Source of the DNA: Solenopsis invicta
Lineage: Eukaryota > Arthropoda > Insecta > Hymenoptera > Formicidae
Assembly (NCBI RefSeq): GCF_016802725.1
Contig: NC_052666.1
Location: forward strand, 5,050,501 to 5,114,500
Direction of reading: 5' to 3'
Length of the DNA: 64,000 nucleotides
Shown piece by piece: positions 33,722-44,974 of this stretch. The position numbers and the translations under genes are program-made. The notes under the pieces were generated by a model. It saw only the letters and a list, made by a program, of their open reading frames with translations. It was not told where the DNA came from and searched no databases. Each line of letters begins with the position of its first letter. The stretch's first letter is position 1.

Positions 33722-34608
33722 AATGCGGTCGGATAATGGATATTAACGTAATAGTAACAAGAAAATGGTAATGAGCGATAAAAAGTAGTGAAAACAAGAA
33801 ACTAAGCTACTGAAGAAGATCAGCGCGCAATACTGTTTATGCTCTGAAAATGCGCTGATCGTTGATAAAGACGATTCATTTAAACATAAGTGCGATGAGA
33901 ATAATGTGGTGACAGTTCACCTACAATGCTTTCAGTTCAAGAACGCGCTAAAAAGACAACTGTGTATCCAAGTCGATGTTGAATCTGTTGAGAGGAACGA
34001 ATGCCGGGAAGAAAAACAAAAGAACAAAGCTACTGGAAGTGCGAATAGTGCACAGTACTGTTCTCGTTTTGGGAATGCATGAATTGTTAATTAAAATGGA
34101 ACGATTGATTATTTGTTGTACATACTGTGCAGCAGAACACAATAACCTGAATGATACCAATGCTCAGCGAAGCTGAGCATTGCATTCTATGAAAAAAAGT
34201 CCGTTCCGGAAGGTATTCTTTACATCTCTTCACTGAGGTTTGGAATTCAAATATTTTTTCACAGTATGTGATTTCGAATATACATTGCATTCGCAAAATG
34301 ATGTTATTCCTTAAAATCAAGTTTGGGCTTATAGTAGTATCGTCCAATTCATCGCAAGGGATGCTATTGCATGATTGTTCAGTAATATGGCAATCCGTTC
34401 AAAATACCAGGCTTGATTCTATCTTAAATGCATGAAGGTCTGATGAGTTCCCTTTCGTATTTAAAGCAGCAAATACTCTAGTAGTTTTTGAGAAAATATG
34501 GTGATGGAAGCTCAACAATGACATGCTGAAATGAGACCGGCACTACCACCATGTGAAAAACTCTATTGATTTTTGAGATTTCAAGTTGCCCGTTCTCAGA
34601 CTCTAATT
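33722..34608. other. Non-coding part of the DDE transposon
   Basis: No supported gene between the transposase start and the right TIR. Confidence 0.6.
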
Positions 34609-34725
34609 GCTCGGACAGCAAACGGTTCTAGGAGGTTGTGAGCTACATCGGTAGGAAGAAAATACCACAGTTTGGAGCGATTCTGACGTGGTCCAAAAAA
34701 CGGCCTTATTGATACCCCTGCTTTG

Positions 34726-35517
34726 ATGGTCTTAAAAACTTTGCTTTTTTTTAATAATTATTTTGCTGAATAGTTTCGTTTTTATTTTTTATTATTATTT
34801 TGCTGCATAATTTTACGCTGTTATTTTTTTTATTTAATTTGCATAGAGTCATATCTAGCCACATTTTTTAATACATGTTTATCTTTATTATTATTAATTA
34901 TATTTGTGTTTTAGGATATTTATTTTAAAAATCCAAATCCAGCCACAGAAACGTGCAATTATTTAAAAAAATAATATTATTCATATAAAATTATTTATGT
35001 AGAAATAATTATTTATTGTCTATTTAATATTAATTTTATTTATAATTATATATATATATATATATATATATACGAAGACTGATTTATTTTATTAATTATT
35101 ATTAATGTGTTGTATATTTTATTTTTATTAATTTTATAAAATTGTTGTATTCTTATTTGAATACTGATGAGGTTTTTTGGCAGTTTTTCCTTGCCCTAGC
35201 AACAAATGTTGGTATTCTATGACATTCTGCCAAATAAAATATTTTATTTTTATTTAAATGTGTATTTTATTTAACAAATTATTTAACCTTCCTTTTCTTA
35301 TTCTGTATTATTAAGTAGCGATTACTTAATTTTTAATTTGTATTTTATATATGTATATTTATATATGGAAAATGTAAAGAATATATTAATATTTCCCTAC
35401 ATTTATAAAAAAAGTTGTATAAGCTACCAAAGGTCTCCTTTCTGTCAGTAATAAATACTTCACTGAAGCATCATCTGACGCGCATGCGCGAAAAACCGGG
35501 CCCGTCTAACAACACTG
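34726..35517. other. AT-rich 3' part of hAT
   Basis: Includes a (TA)n run at 35046-35072. No gene visible before the right TIR. Confidence 0.7.
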
Positions 35518-36060
35518 GCCAGATCTTGTATTCGGGGCATGGTTACGCAGCGCGCGGTGCGTGACCTTGCTATATTTTTACAATCGCGAAACGGCAATAG
35601 TGTGTCTCGAATGCAAAAGTCAAAGCATTACAAAAAGTAATTACTTCGGGGTAATCACCCACTATATTTATCTCGGACCCGTATATAGTCCTGAAAGGTG
35701 CGATTCTTGTCGCGCACCAGTAGCTGCTCGGCGTCACGTTCTCGATTGTTATCGTTGTCCTCGCGAGCTAGAGGAGTTCGTCGCACACTTAATTCGGGAA
35801 AACGACAAACCGTGGAATGACTCCGATGCAACTATTTTGGCACTCTCGCGTCATCCATTCTAAGGCGGTATAAAATTTCCCTCTCGATCCTCTATCGCGA
35901 AGAAATCGGGCCCGTCCGCCGATAAATTCGGCCATGCGATCCGCCCCTGGGCTGTGGGGTCCCCGAAGTTTGTGCTTCGAAAACAGCCCCGCCGAAACGC
36001 GCGCTCTTTGCCGACTCGGCACCGCGCTCGGTCAGGACGTAACATAATTGTTAAATTTTC

Positions 36061-36078
36061 TGGTGACAGCGGTGGGAT
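36061..36078 (+). other. Primer-binding site of element B, tRNA-Leu-like
   Basis: TGGTGACAGCGGTGGGAT starts 16 nt after the LTR end, at the spacing seen in element A. It complements a 3' end ATCCCACCGCTGTCACCA, close to a Leu tRNA. The tRNA identity is from memory. Confidence 0.6.
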
Positions 36079-36092
36079 CAATCGCTCCGGTA

Positions 36093-37343
36093 ATGGAAAC
36101 CCGCAACTCGGCGAAAACCATGGCCAAAACGCCCCTCACCAAGGAGGAATTAGATGCAGTACGGTTAGCACAAAACAAACACGAAAAACGTTTAAGAGAC
36201 GAAGCCGCCGCGATAGACCGCGAGAGAATGCAATTGGAAAAAGAACGCAGAACACTCGAACGCAATAAAGAAGCAGATTCGACTCTTGCATCCGACGTAA
36301 AAAATATGTTCGCGGCGTTAAAGAATGAGATAATGCGCGAGATTAATTCACTCAGGCACGAGGTCAAAAATAGACGTCCGGAAGCGCATAGTCCGAGCTT
36401 ACCTCCGGAACAGCCGTTTTTTTATTCTAACGATCGGCATTCCTCATTTAATGAACCTGTACCCGACGCGCATGCAACGCACATGCCTAAGATATCCCTT
36501 CGTGAAGCAACCGAGGGTGTCACATATTTTGATGATTACAACGTCTCTCTTTTACAATTTGCGCGCGCATGCCGACGTGCCCGCGATATTGTACCGCCAA
36601 ATTACGAGAAATCACTAACGAGATTGTTAATAAACAAACTTCGTGGTCGTGCATATTCCGCGGTGGAAGACGAGCCCTGCGATACAGTAACTCTGTTAAT
36701 CGATCTTTTAAACGGAGCGTTTGGGTCCGCTAATACAATAGCCCAGTATCGCGGAGAACTCAGTACGGTTTATCTTAAGGCCAATGAACACATCTTAGAT
36801 TACATTAGTCGCGTAAAAGAGCTTAGAGCAGCCATTCTCGACTCGGAGCGTCGAGCTCGCGGTATATTGAGTCCTCAGGTCATTGCAGAAATCGATGAGC
36901 TAACAGCAAAATCTTTCTGCGCGGGTTTACCGTTACGATTCCGTTTGCAACTTGAACCCGAAAAGCAGCTCCGCCCCTTCGAAGCATTTGCGGCGGTTAA
37001 AACAATTGCAAAACGAGACGAACTAGAGATTCAAAGATACGAAAATTCACGTAAGCTGAAGCGCGGTACAGAGAGACGTCCCACCCTCGATTTAACGTTG
37101 TCATCCGTACGCCTGTATAATCGCGATTACCAGCTGGCTAGGCAACCGAGTAGCCCGCCACGAGACAATTGGCGAGTGGAAAGTGCTCGATACCACGATT
37201 CGCGCCGTAACGAGACATATGATTCTCGCTGCCGTGACACCCACGACTTGAGTCGTAACGACAGATATCGATATAATAGAACGGCCCGTGCAGGCGGTAA
37301 CAAAAACGCCTCTCGAAATTACAATAACTCGCCCGGAAAATGA
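36093..37343 (+). CDS. gag: Gag of element B
   Basis: ATG at 36093 (METRNSAKTMAKTPLT) is chosen because upstream sequence is the PBS. 416 codons: a charged coiled coil at residues about 20-95, a capsid-like helical domain (FDDYNVSLLQFARACRRARDI, LLINKLRGRAYSAVED), then a basic Arg-rich tail. A TGA at 37341 is directly followed in frame by CWYCKYSGHEIEEC, a CCHC zinc knuckle, and about 50 more codons. The stop is therefore probably a mutation that removed the nucleocapsid part, or less likely a readthrough site. Confidence 0.85.
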   Translation: METRNSAKTMAKTPLTKEELDAVRLAQNKHEKRLRDEAAAIDRERMQLEKERRTLERNKEADSTLASDVKNMFAALKNEIMREINSLRHEVKNRRPEAHSPSLPPEQPFFYSNDRHSSFNEPVPDAHATHMPKISLREATEGVTYFDDYNVSLLQFARACRRARDIVPPNYEKSLTRLLINKLRGRAYSAVEDEPCDTVTLLIDLLNGAFGSANTIAQYRGELSTVYLKANEHILDYISRVKELRAAILDSERRARGILSPQVIAEIDELTAKSFCAGLPLRFRLQLEPEKQLRPFEAFAAVKTIAKRDELEIQRYENSRKLKRGTERRPTLDLTLSSVRLYNRDYQLARQPSSPPRDNWRVESARYHDSRRNETYDSRCRDTHDLSRNDRYRYNRTARAGGNKNASRNYNNSPGK

Positions 37344-37486
37344 TGTTGGTATTGTAAATACTCCGGGCACGAAATCGAAGAATGCCGAAAACGAGAGTAT
37401 AATAACTCTCAGGCGAGGCAGGGAAACGAGAGCAACCCCTCGAGGCGGGTGGACGCTCCTCGAGACGGGCCTCCCCACCCCCGCTC

Positions 37487-37873
37487 GTGTCTAGTCAATC
37501 CCATCGAAGCGACTACGGGCGAAACGCCCGAATCGCAGTTCTAAATCCTTCAGACTTTTCTCATGCCCCCACCATCGCTGTAAATGCAGTCGGCCTCCTG
37601 CAAGAGACAAATTTCATGGTCGACACAGGGGCCGCACCAAATCTTGTAAAAGAAAAAAGCATTCACCCCGAGATACCCGTATGTTGGAGCGACACGCTAC
37701 GTCTTAGCGGCATAACCGACGGGCAAGTAGAAACACTTGGGTCCACTTACATTAATTTCATGGGTTATTCCGTGTACATTCACGTAGTTCCAAATAATTT
37801 TCCGATCGTGCAGGAAGGTATCCTAAGATCGGACTTTCTCCACGACTCCGCGAGTATAGATTTTGTTAATTGA
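37487..37873 (+). CDS. pol: Aspartic protease of element B
   Basis: The frame is shifted relative to Gag, as for Gag-Pol frameshifting. NFMVDTGAAPNLVKE is the DTG active site and ILRSDFLHD corresponds to the ILG/D segment. The frame ends at a TGA (37871) inside the usual domain region, so the C-terminal part is lost or in another frame. Confidence 0.8.
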   Translation: MSSQSHRSDYGRNARIAVLNPSDFSHAPTIAVNAVGLLQETNFMVDTGAAPNLVKEKSIHPEIPVCWSDTLRLSGITDGQVETLGSTYINFMGYSVYIHVVPNNFPIVQEGILRSDFLHDSASIDFVN

Positions 37874-38108
37874 GTCATCCAATGGCGAGGAACCGAGATT
37901 CCTTTCGCTCATCGTGAAATCGCTCGGTGGTTATACCGAGCCGATCGAGAGCTACCCTTTATCTTAGGATAAAGAAGTAGCCGTCGGATACGTACCGCGA
38001 CTTAGCGTCTATGAGGGCGTATATCTCGGCGACGCCGTTGTTATAAATAGAGACGGAAAAGCTTATATCCAAGTAGTAAATTCAAGCGATACAGATCGCG
38101 AATTAATC

Positions 38109-40165
38109 GTGCCTACAATCGAATTACAAGAACTTGACTTTATCTCTCAAAATCCCCCCGTTAGCGGCGCGGGAAATGTTATAAGTCAAGCCGATTCTAG
38201 TTCTCGAAATCCCCCCGTTAGCGACGCGGGAAAAGTTCTAGACTCATTCGTTTCTAATTCTCAAAACTCCATTAGTGGCACGGAAAATATTCTAAATCAT
38301 ATCAATTCTACCCCTCAAAATCCCCCCGTTAGCGGCGCGGGAAGTATTCTAAATCCAATCAACGTAAAAGATAATCTTGCCTTGGGGCATCGCGTAGCTT
38401 CTATATCCGCGGTAGAAGCCTCCGATGGCAACCGCATCGAAAAGATTAAAGAACTACTTCGATTCGAACATCTAAATCATGAAGAATCGGAACACGCTAA
38501 TGAAATTATAGAGAAGCATAGTGACCTATTCCAACTCCCAAAAGACAAGCTCGGTTGTACGAGTGTAACCTCTCATAAGATCATTACTTCCGACGAAATT
38601 CCAATCCATGCGAAACAATATCGCTTTCCCCCCATCCATAAGGAGGAGATAAATACACAAGTTCAGACCCTCCTAGAGAACGGAGTTATTTCCCCCTCCG
38701 ATTCTCCTTACAACTCTCCTTTGTGGATTGTGCCGAAAAAGGCCGACTCTTAAGAAAATAAAAGATGGCGCATGGTAATAGACTACCGCGTTTTAAATGA
38801 AAAAACGGTCGGTGACGCATACCCCCTGCCGAACATCACGGAAATTTTAGATCAGTTACGCAGCGCGAAATACCTTAGCGTATTTGACTTAGTGTCGAGT
38901 TTTCATCAAATACCGATGCATGAAGCAGATGCGCAGAAGACGGCTTTCTTCACGCCTTATGGGCACTATCAATTTAACCGCATGCCGTTCGGGCTGAAAA
39001 ACGCCCCTGCAACGTTTCAACTCCTCATGGATCAGGTGTTATCGGGCCTGCAAGGCACAGAGTTATTTGTGAACCTCGACGATATAGTTCTATATGCCAA
39101 CTCATTGCGTGAGCATATTATTAAGTTCAATAAGCTAGCCGACAGACTCAGGAAAGCAAATCTGAAACTCCAACCAGACAAGTGTGAGTTTCTCAAAAAG
39201 GAAGTCGTATACTTAGATCATGTAATAAGCACGGACGGTGTAAAGTCTGACCCACAAAAGGTCCAGACCGTAGAGAAATTTCCCCGCTCTACAAGCGCTA
39301 AAAACATCAAATAATTCCTAGGACTCGCCGGATATTATCGCCGGTTCATACCTAATTTTTCAAAGACCGCAAAGCTGTTGACAACCCTATTAAAGAAAGA
39401 TAAAGCATTTGTTTGGTCATGAGCGCAGGAGGAGGCCTTCACGGAATTACGCTAAGCATTATGTTCGAAACCGATACTACAGCATCGGGATTTCACGCAA
39501 CCTTTTGTTGTGACAACCGACGCTTCGGGTTACGCTATTGACGGCGTGCTAAGTCAAGGTACTATAGGGAAAGATTTACCGATCGCTTACACATCGCGTC
39601 TGTTGAACACCGCCGAGAGTAATTACTCTACGATAGAAAAAGAACTTTTAGCTATTGTTTATTGCGTCAATTATTATACTTTAGACCATATCTCTACGGA
39701 CGGAAATTTACCCTTGTCACCGACCATAAACCTCTCGTTTGGTTACATTCGGTAAAGGATCCTACCTCACGACTCGTTCGATGGCGATTAAAATTAGCTA
39801 AGTATAACTACAAAGTTGTATACAAAGCGGGAAAAGCAAATGCAAACGCAGACGCCCTGTCTCGAAACCCTGTTTCCCACGGAATCTTTCCCTTGTCCAG
39901 AGATAAACGAAATACTACACCGCTTCGTCGGTCCCAACGCATTAAAAACCGACAGCCGCCTGCAATAAACCCGTCACAAAACTTAAACACCGACCTGACG
40001 CCTCCACTTGAGCCAACTGCGACTGAAAAATCGCGCCCTCGAAAAGTCGTAAAATTCGATCTTCCCTCAGAAGTAGAATCATTATCCGACAGCGAAAGTG
40101 ACTCTGAATTAGACGAACCCCTCTCAGACCCTGCAAACGAACCACCACTTCCGAACAGAGCTTAA
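38109..40165 (+). pseudogene. pol: Linker, RT and RNase H of element B
   Basis: 38109-38370 encodes four tandem copies of about 20 residues (QNPPVSGAGNV type). The pre-RT region follows (DKLGCTSVTSHKI, KQYRFPPIHKE). RT shows RMVIDYRVLNEKT, LPNITEILDQL, SSFHQI and NRMPFGLKNAPATF. The active site reads FVNLDD, where YLDD is expected, so the Tyr is changed to Asn. RNase H has TTDASGYAIDGVLSQ and DHKPLVWLH, and the tail has NADALSRNP followed by acidic repeats. Breaks: TAA at 38752, TAA at 39312, TGA at 39420, and a frame change near 39700. Confidence 0.9.
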
Positions 40166-40358
40166 ATAATTGACGTACGTGACAGTCTATAGACTCGTAA
40201 CGATAATATCGTAATCTTTACAACGCTCAATGGCGAACCGTGTGATATCGGGGCACGCATTCTACAGGAATCAAATCAGTTACCGCGAATAGAGGGAACT
40301 ATGGTGGGCCGCGCAAAGGTCATTAATTTAGGGAAGAAAAATTTAATCGCACTTATAA

Positions 40359-41615
40359 TTGAAGATCGCGCCTCCGCCACTTTACTTAAAAACATTAAAA
40401 GAAGTGATAGGCTCGCTTCGTAATGTAATCAACAAGCTCCAGCTCAAGACCGTATCATTAGCTAGAGATCCCGTTATTGATATTACCCTGGATACAGTTC
40501 GCACCCTTCTGAAGCGAGAATTTAGAGACTCTCCGGCTAAAATTATAATTTGTTCTAACGAAATAAAGATTCCCTCGGAACAAGACCGCACGGACATCAT
40601 CAAGGAAAATCATTGCTCCGCCATAAAGGAGTCACTAAAACTCTGAATAGAATTAAATACAGATATCATTGGTCTAAAGTAAAATAGGATGTACAAAACT
40701 TTATTCGCAAGTATCGTGATTGCCAATTAAAGAAATTAGTACGATTAACAAGCAATGACTCTGACAGACACTTCTAACAGCGCGTTCGAGAAGATATCTG
40801 TGGATATTATGGGCCCTCTACCCATGACCGAAGATGGGTACAGTTATATCTTGACCATTCAAGACCTTTTGTCCAAATATTCCCTTGCTATTTCATTAAG
40901 GCGTACTATCGCCCCAGACATAGCCAAAGCGTTTGTGAAAGAATTCATCTGCACGTTTGGCGCTCCTAAAGCGGTTCTTACTGACCAGAAACTTCGTAAG
41001 CAGCCTCATGAAAAATGACACGGAAATTTAAAATCAAACAATGCAGAACCACTGCATATAGGCCGCAATCGAACGGTTCTGTAGAGAGATCCCACCATGT
41101 TTTGTGCGAATACTTGAAATAATTTGTTGGAAAAGATAACTGGAATAAGTATCTCAGATTAGCGTGTTTTTCCTACAATACCAGCGTGCATGAAAGTACC
41201 TGGTACACGCCGCATAAGCTCGTTTTTGGAAAAGTCGCCGAAACTTCGTCGAGCGACTCTCCATTAGACATGGAGAAAAATGAAACTTATTCCCAATACC
41301 TAAGCGATCACTCTATTCAATAAAATTCGCGACGTCCAGAATATAGCGCGCGAGAATCTAATCAATTCTAAATTAAAATCCAAACATTACTATGATCGAA
41401 AAATGCGACCGCAAAATTTTAATATAGGCGACTTTGTGCACATGCTGAGGGAACCATTAAAAAATAAACTATCCAGCCAATATATAGGACCTTATAAAAT
41501 AATCGAAGTGTTAAAAAACAAAAACGTTAAGCTAGAAATAAAAAGAGATAAAACGCGTACGGTTCACACCGATAAACTTAAGTTAGCCGTAGGAAACATC
41601 CCCACTCCTCCTTAG
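40359..41615 (+). pseudogene. pol: Integrase of element B
   Basis: The N-terminal part is at 40359-40646 (KENHCS of the HHCC region). The core has VDIMGPLP and VLTDQ (40755-41018), then after breaks RPQSNGSVERSHH with the catalytic Glu. The C-terminal domain at 41403-41615 shows GDFVHMLRE and QYIGPYKIIEV. Several stops and frame changes lie between 40646 and 41400. Confidence 0.88.
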
Positions 41616-41710
41616 GTATAGCGACGCCACGCCAGATATTCTCTCCGGACCCGACGCAGGCAAAGGATTGTCGGCAGTAAAGAAGCGACCGCCGAATACA
41701 AAGACGCAGC

Positions 41711-42835
41711 ATGGATCCATATCTCATCTTTATTCTTTCCATATTATCGTTAATTGCAAACGGACTCGTCGGATATAATTGCAGCGGTGAGGGACTCAAC
41801 ATCACGACTCTTTCATTACTGGACATCGGAACATGTGAGGTGGATGATCTCGAACCTGTCAACACGGAAGTGTATATGCAGTTACTACAGTTGTACGACT
41901 TCGATCGAATCTCTGTGACTCAGTGCCTAGTTAAAATACATCGAACGGTGTACTATTGCGGGATGCATTCCCATATATCTGTCGTTAAAAACGGACGCAA
42001 AGAATATCTACGAGATTTAGGAGCCGACGGATGCCGTCGCCTTCACCAGACAGACTTTTTAACTCTCGACTCAGCCGTCATTGACCGGCTGCAACCAAAC
42101 ACCACACACTGGTGCAGCGTCACGCTGGCTGGACGAGCCGGACGCAACTTGCGTAGGCGCACCATACTCCGATGGTTATGGAGAATGGGAGCGGGTAATC
42201 GTCCAAGCATCTGTGAAAATCGTCCTCCGCACCTTTGAAGCGTCCGTTAAAAAATCGTCGAAGGAGATCATACTACCCTCTGCCACGCGATGTTCTACAG
42301 CCAGCCGGATGTACAAGGACACCGACAGATCGGAAACGTACTGGAACATCGCCACCATAGATAGCTGCCGATTCGATCATTATGATGTCGTTTAAGAAGG
42401 CTTGGCAAATAGGCTCTCCCCGAAACCGAATCAAACGTCACCGATAATTTACACCGTCACCACGCGTGAGACGACCTTGCTATCTTCGTTATCGCTCGCC
42501 TAGCAAAACTAGTAATTGACACAATGCTACACGGATACGCCTTGCATTCTGTCTACGGATGGAGTATACATCTGTTAGACGCAATTTGGAGCTCGGTTAC
42601 AAATCTCCTATTACATCTTGGCAACCCGAGATCGAAACCTCCGACACAGGAATATATCTTTGTCAACGTAGAGTCAGCAGCTGCACTTCAAGGAACCAAC
42701 CTCCCTGGATCAACTAATTTTCCTACTGCACCAGCCTCCGAGACGCGCCCAGATCAAGAGAACAAAGACGTCAACAACAAGACATCATATGGCGAATTGC
42801 GTAAATATCTCAACAGAGTAAAAAATTCCCCTTGA
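41711..42835 (+). pseudogene. env: Env of element B, shortened
   Basis: ATG at 41711 gives a signal peptide (LIFILSILSLIANGLVG) then YNCSGEGLNITTLSLLD, matching the Env of element A. The frame changes near 42150-42240 and continues to 42395. The C-terminal segment at 42524-42835 has the shared HGYALHSVYGWSIHLLDAIW anchor region. The total is about 1.1 kb against 2.0 kb in element A, so roughly 0.9 kb of the ectodomain is missing between 42395 and 42524. A shortened glycoprotein could not be a full fusion protein. Confidence 0.7.
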
Positions 42836-43031
42836 AAGAAAATTGTATTAATCACCCTAAAATTGATTGTAATTAAATTAATTTCTATCTCTAAATTTTT
42901 TAGCATTTTATCATAAGAATAAGCGTCCCTCAGCATAAGAAATTTTCTTTAATTGTTATTCGAACATTCCGCGCTAGTTTTGGTAATTTGTAAGAAAAAG
43001 TTGAACTTGCATTCAACATTTTTCTTTCCCC
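42836..43031. other. AT-rich gap between env and the polypurine tract
   Basis: No gene. Element A has the Tudor-like frame at this position, whereas B does not. Confidence 0.6.
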
Positions 43032-43045
43032 AAGAGGGAGGGGTG
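43032..43045 (+). other. Polypurine tract of element B
   Basis: AAGAGGGAGGGGTG abuts the 3' LTR start TGTCAC. It primes plus-strand DNA synthesis. Confidence 0.85.
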
Positions 43046-44199
43046 TGTCACATTCGCGACGCTGCGGGTATAAATTTTTCGACACCGATGTTGAGCAGAC
43101 TGGCAAGCCGGCATTCGCTAACAAATTCAACTGTCAGGTCGCGTCCTGTTCTCAACATTTTCCAGCGCCGGATAGTCGCGGCAGAGTGATCTGCACGCAC
43201 GGCCAGTAAATCGTAAAATCGTATTTAACATTTTCCAGTGACGGAGGCTCGCTAGAGAAAAGCTGCGCCCACGACACTCGAAAAGTAATAGAACCTCAAT
43301 CCAACATTTTCCAGTGCCGGATGGTTGCGGCGAAGTCCGCTCACACGGCACTTGAAAGCTATCGCGACAGAGAAATCTGTCGCGCGACCGTTAAAGTCAT
43401 AAAATCGTGACATTTCCTTGACATTTTTTCAATGCCGGATGATCGCGGCGGAGAAGTCCGCTCGCACGGCACTTGAATTTGAGTTTCCTCATTTAAGAAA
43501 TCCGAGTGGGGGTTGCATCAGCAGCAATCTCCACTAAGAGTACCGACTTGCCGCGCTTTACTCAGAGCTTTGTCTAAAAATCGTATAAATAGGGATGCAG
43601 CCCGCGATTCCGGGCAGTTCGAACTCGACAGTTGAGATCAGGGCTAGTGTAGCCGGGACAGTTCCGTGTTGCAATTGTGGCCACCGAGTTCTCCCCGAGC
43701 TACTAGTACGCGCTAACCAATTCAAGTCATTCCATCTCCAAGTCCACTCTAATTTCGATTCTAACTCTAACTCGAGATCTATTCTAATTCAAATTCCAAT
43801 TCGAAATTTGTTCTAATTCTAATTCTAAGCCTAACCCGAGATCCACTTTAATCTTAATCCTAGCTCAAAATCCATTGTAACCTTAATTTTAATGTAGTCG
43901 TAGTTTTAAATTGTGTCATTCTTCCGTGCTTATATTAATAAAGGGTAGTTACACACAAACGCTTTCGCTCAGTTCCCACGCCTAACCTCCCCCGCTTCCA
44001 TGCATGCAACATCGCGAGAGCAGTAAACAATCAGAGACACTACGACCGAGACCTGAGAACAACGGGACAGCCAAGAGAGAGATGGGGCACCTATCACCTG
44101 ACCGGTGCAATCTGCAACCAAGACAACAGCTTCAGGGCCCCACCGCCATCTCAATAAACGTCACCGAAAGATAAGTCACGACGCCCTATTAATACAAGC

Positions 44200-44570
44200 A
44201 TGACAAACAACCCGTACTTCTCAACCCGAGCTCCGTACTTCAGCTGGCTTAACTCCGCACTGTCTAGCTTAGCCACCTTCCACCAGCACCAGATTAACTG
44301 CACTATCGTTTGCGACAGGTGCCAAAATAACTTACCCCTCGCGACCGTGTATATTATGACTCGATCACGCGTCACCATTTAATTGTCGGCGGGGACGATA
44401 AAGCCATATGGTGTTCATCCTGCAATACTTTAATTTCATTTCCGGAGACCGCGGTTGTAAACAAACTCCCACGTCAAATCTATATAACGGAGGATAAACC
44501 ATATCATAAGTCCGAGGCCACAGTCATTGAAATCGAGACAACTTTCGCGTGCCCTCTCCCCGAGAAGTAA
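44200..44570 (+). pseudogene. LTR ORF1 copy in 3' LTR, broken
   Basis: Matches 24344-24736 with a small deletion at about 44336 that shifts the frame, and a replaced stretch near 44455. Confidence 0.8.
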
Positions 44571-44578
44571 AGCGGAAC

Positions 44579-44974
44579 ATGTGCCCTCGCTCGCGCTTTA
44601 GCATTAAATCGAATTCCACCCAGTGCGAGCCAGATCTTGTATTCGGGGCATGGTTACGCATCGCGCGGTGCGTGACCTCGCTATATTTTTACAATCGCGA
44701 AATGGCAATAGTGTGTCTCGAGTGCAAAAGTCAAAGCATTACAAAAAGTGATTACTTCGGGGTAATCACTCACTATATTCATCTCGGACCTGTATATAGC
44801 CCTGAAAGGTGCGATTCTTGTCGCGCACCAGTAGCTGCTCGGCGTCACGTTCTCGATTGTGATCGTTGTCCTCGCGAGCTAGAGGAGTTCGTCGCACACT
44901 TAATTCGAGAAAACGACAAGCCGTGGAATGACTCCGATGCAACTATTTTAGCACTTTCGCGGCATTCATTCTAA
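44579..44974 (+). CDS. LTR ORF2 of element B, intact Cys-cluster protein
   Basis: 131 codons from ATG 44579 (MCPRSR) to TAA at 44972. Order: WLRIARCVTSLYFYN, CLECKSQSI, YFGVITHYIHLG, PERCDSCR, CDRCPRELEEFVAHLIREND and TILALSRHSF. The four CxxC pairs could form two Zn sites. It aligns strongly with 9468-9872 in a different LTR family and more weakly with ORF1. It stays open while Pol of the same element decayed, which may be chance or late purifying selection. No known domain is recognised. Confidence 0.75.
   Translation: MCPRSRFSIKSNSTQCEPDLVFGAWLRIARCVTSLYFYNREMAIVCLECKSQSITKSDYFGVITHYIHLGPVYSPERCDSCRAPVAARRHVLDCDRCPRELEEFVAHLIRENDKPWNDSDATILALSRHSF

Larger units (their letters stand above)
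31289..34725 (-). mobile_element. DDE transposon with long TIRs inside the hAT
   Basis: Inverted repeats of about 117 bp (31289-31405 and 34609-34725) begin CAAAG(G/C)AGGGGT(G/A)TCAA. It inserted just after the stop of the hAT transposase. Target duplication is not evident. It encodes a transposase with an N-terminal Cys/His domain and a C-terminal SWIM motif (31817-33721), a combination I associate with ISL2EU/IS5-Harbinger-like eukaryotic elements. Confidence 0.85.
24803..35517 (+). mobile_element. hAT DNA transposon with two nested insertions
   Basis: Terminal inverted repeats of about 39 bp begin CAGTGTTGTTAGACGGGCCC on both ends, with two mismatches. GCCAGATC occurs exactly at 24795-24802 and 35518-35525, the 8-bp target duplication typical of hAT. 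It encodes a BED/DDE/dimerisation transposase, split by a viral insertion. Removing both nested insertions leaves about 3.1 kb. Confidence 0.95.
24745..35863 (+). pseudogene. LTR ORF2 of element B, split by the hAT element
   Basis: ATG at 24745 (MCPRSRFSIKSNSTQREPD); the frame is cut by hAT at 24802 and resumes at 35526 to the stop at 35863. The intact copy is in the 3' LTR (44579-44974). Cys pairs CLEC, CDSC and CYRCP and the TILALSRH tail are kept. Confidence 0.75.
23092..36044 (+). repeat. 5' LTR of element B (with hAT inside)
   Basis: TGTCACGTCC at the start and GGACGTAACA at the end. Outside the hAT (24803-35517) it aligns over its length with 43046-45159. Differences include an extra hairpin unit here and a deletion within the first ORF in the other LTR, so the two LTRs have diverged for some time since insertion. 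Confidence 0.93.

Noticed and set aside
36048..36092. Earlier Gag start in element B
   Set aside because: It would put coding across the primer-binding site; the ATG at 36093 fits better.
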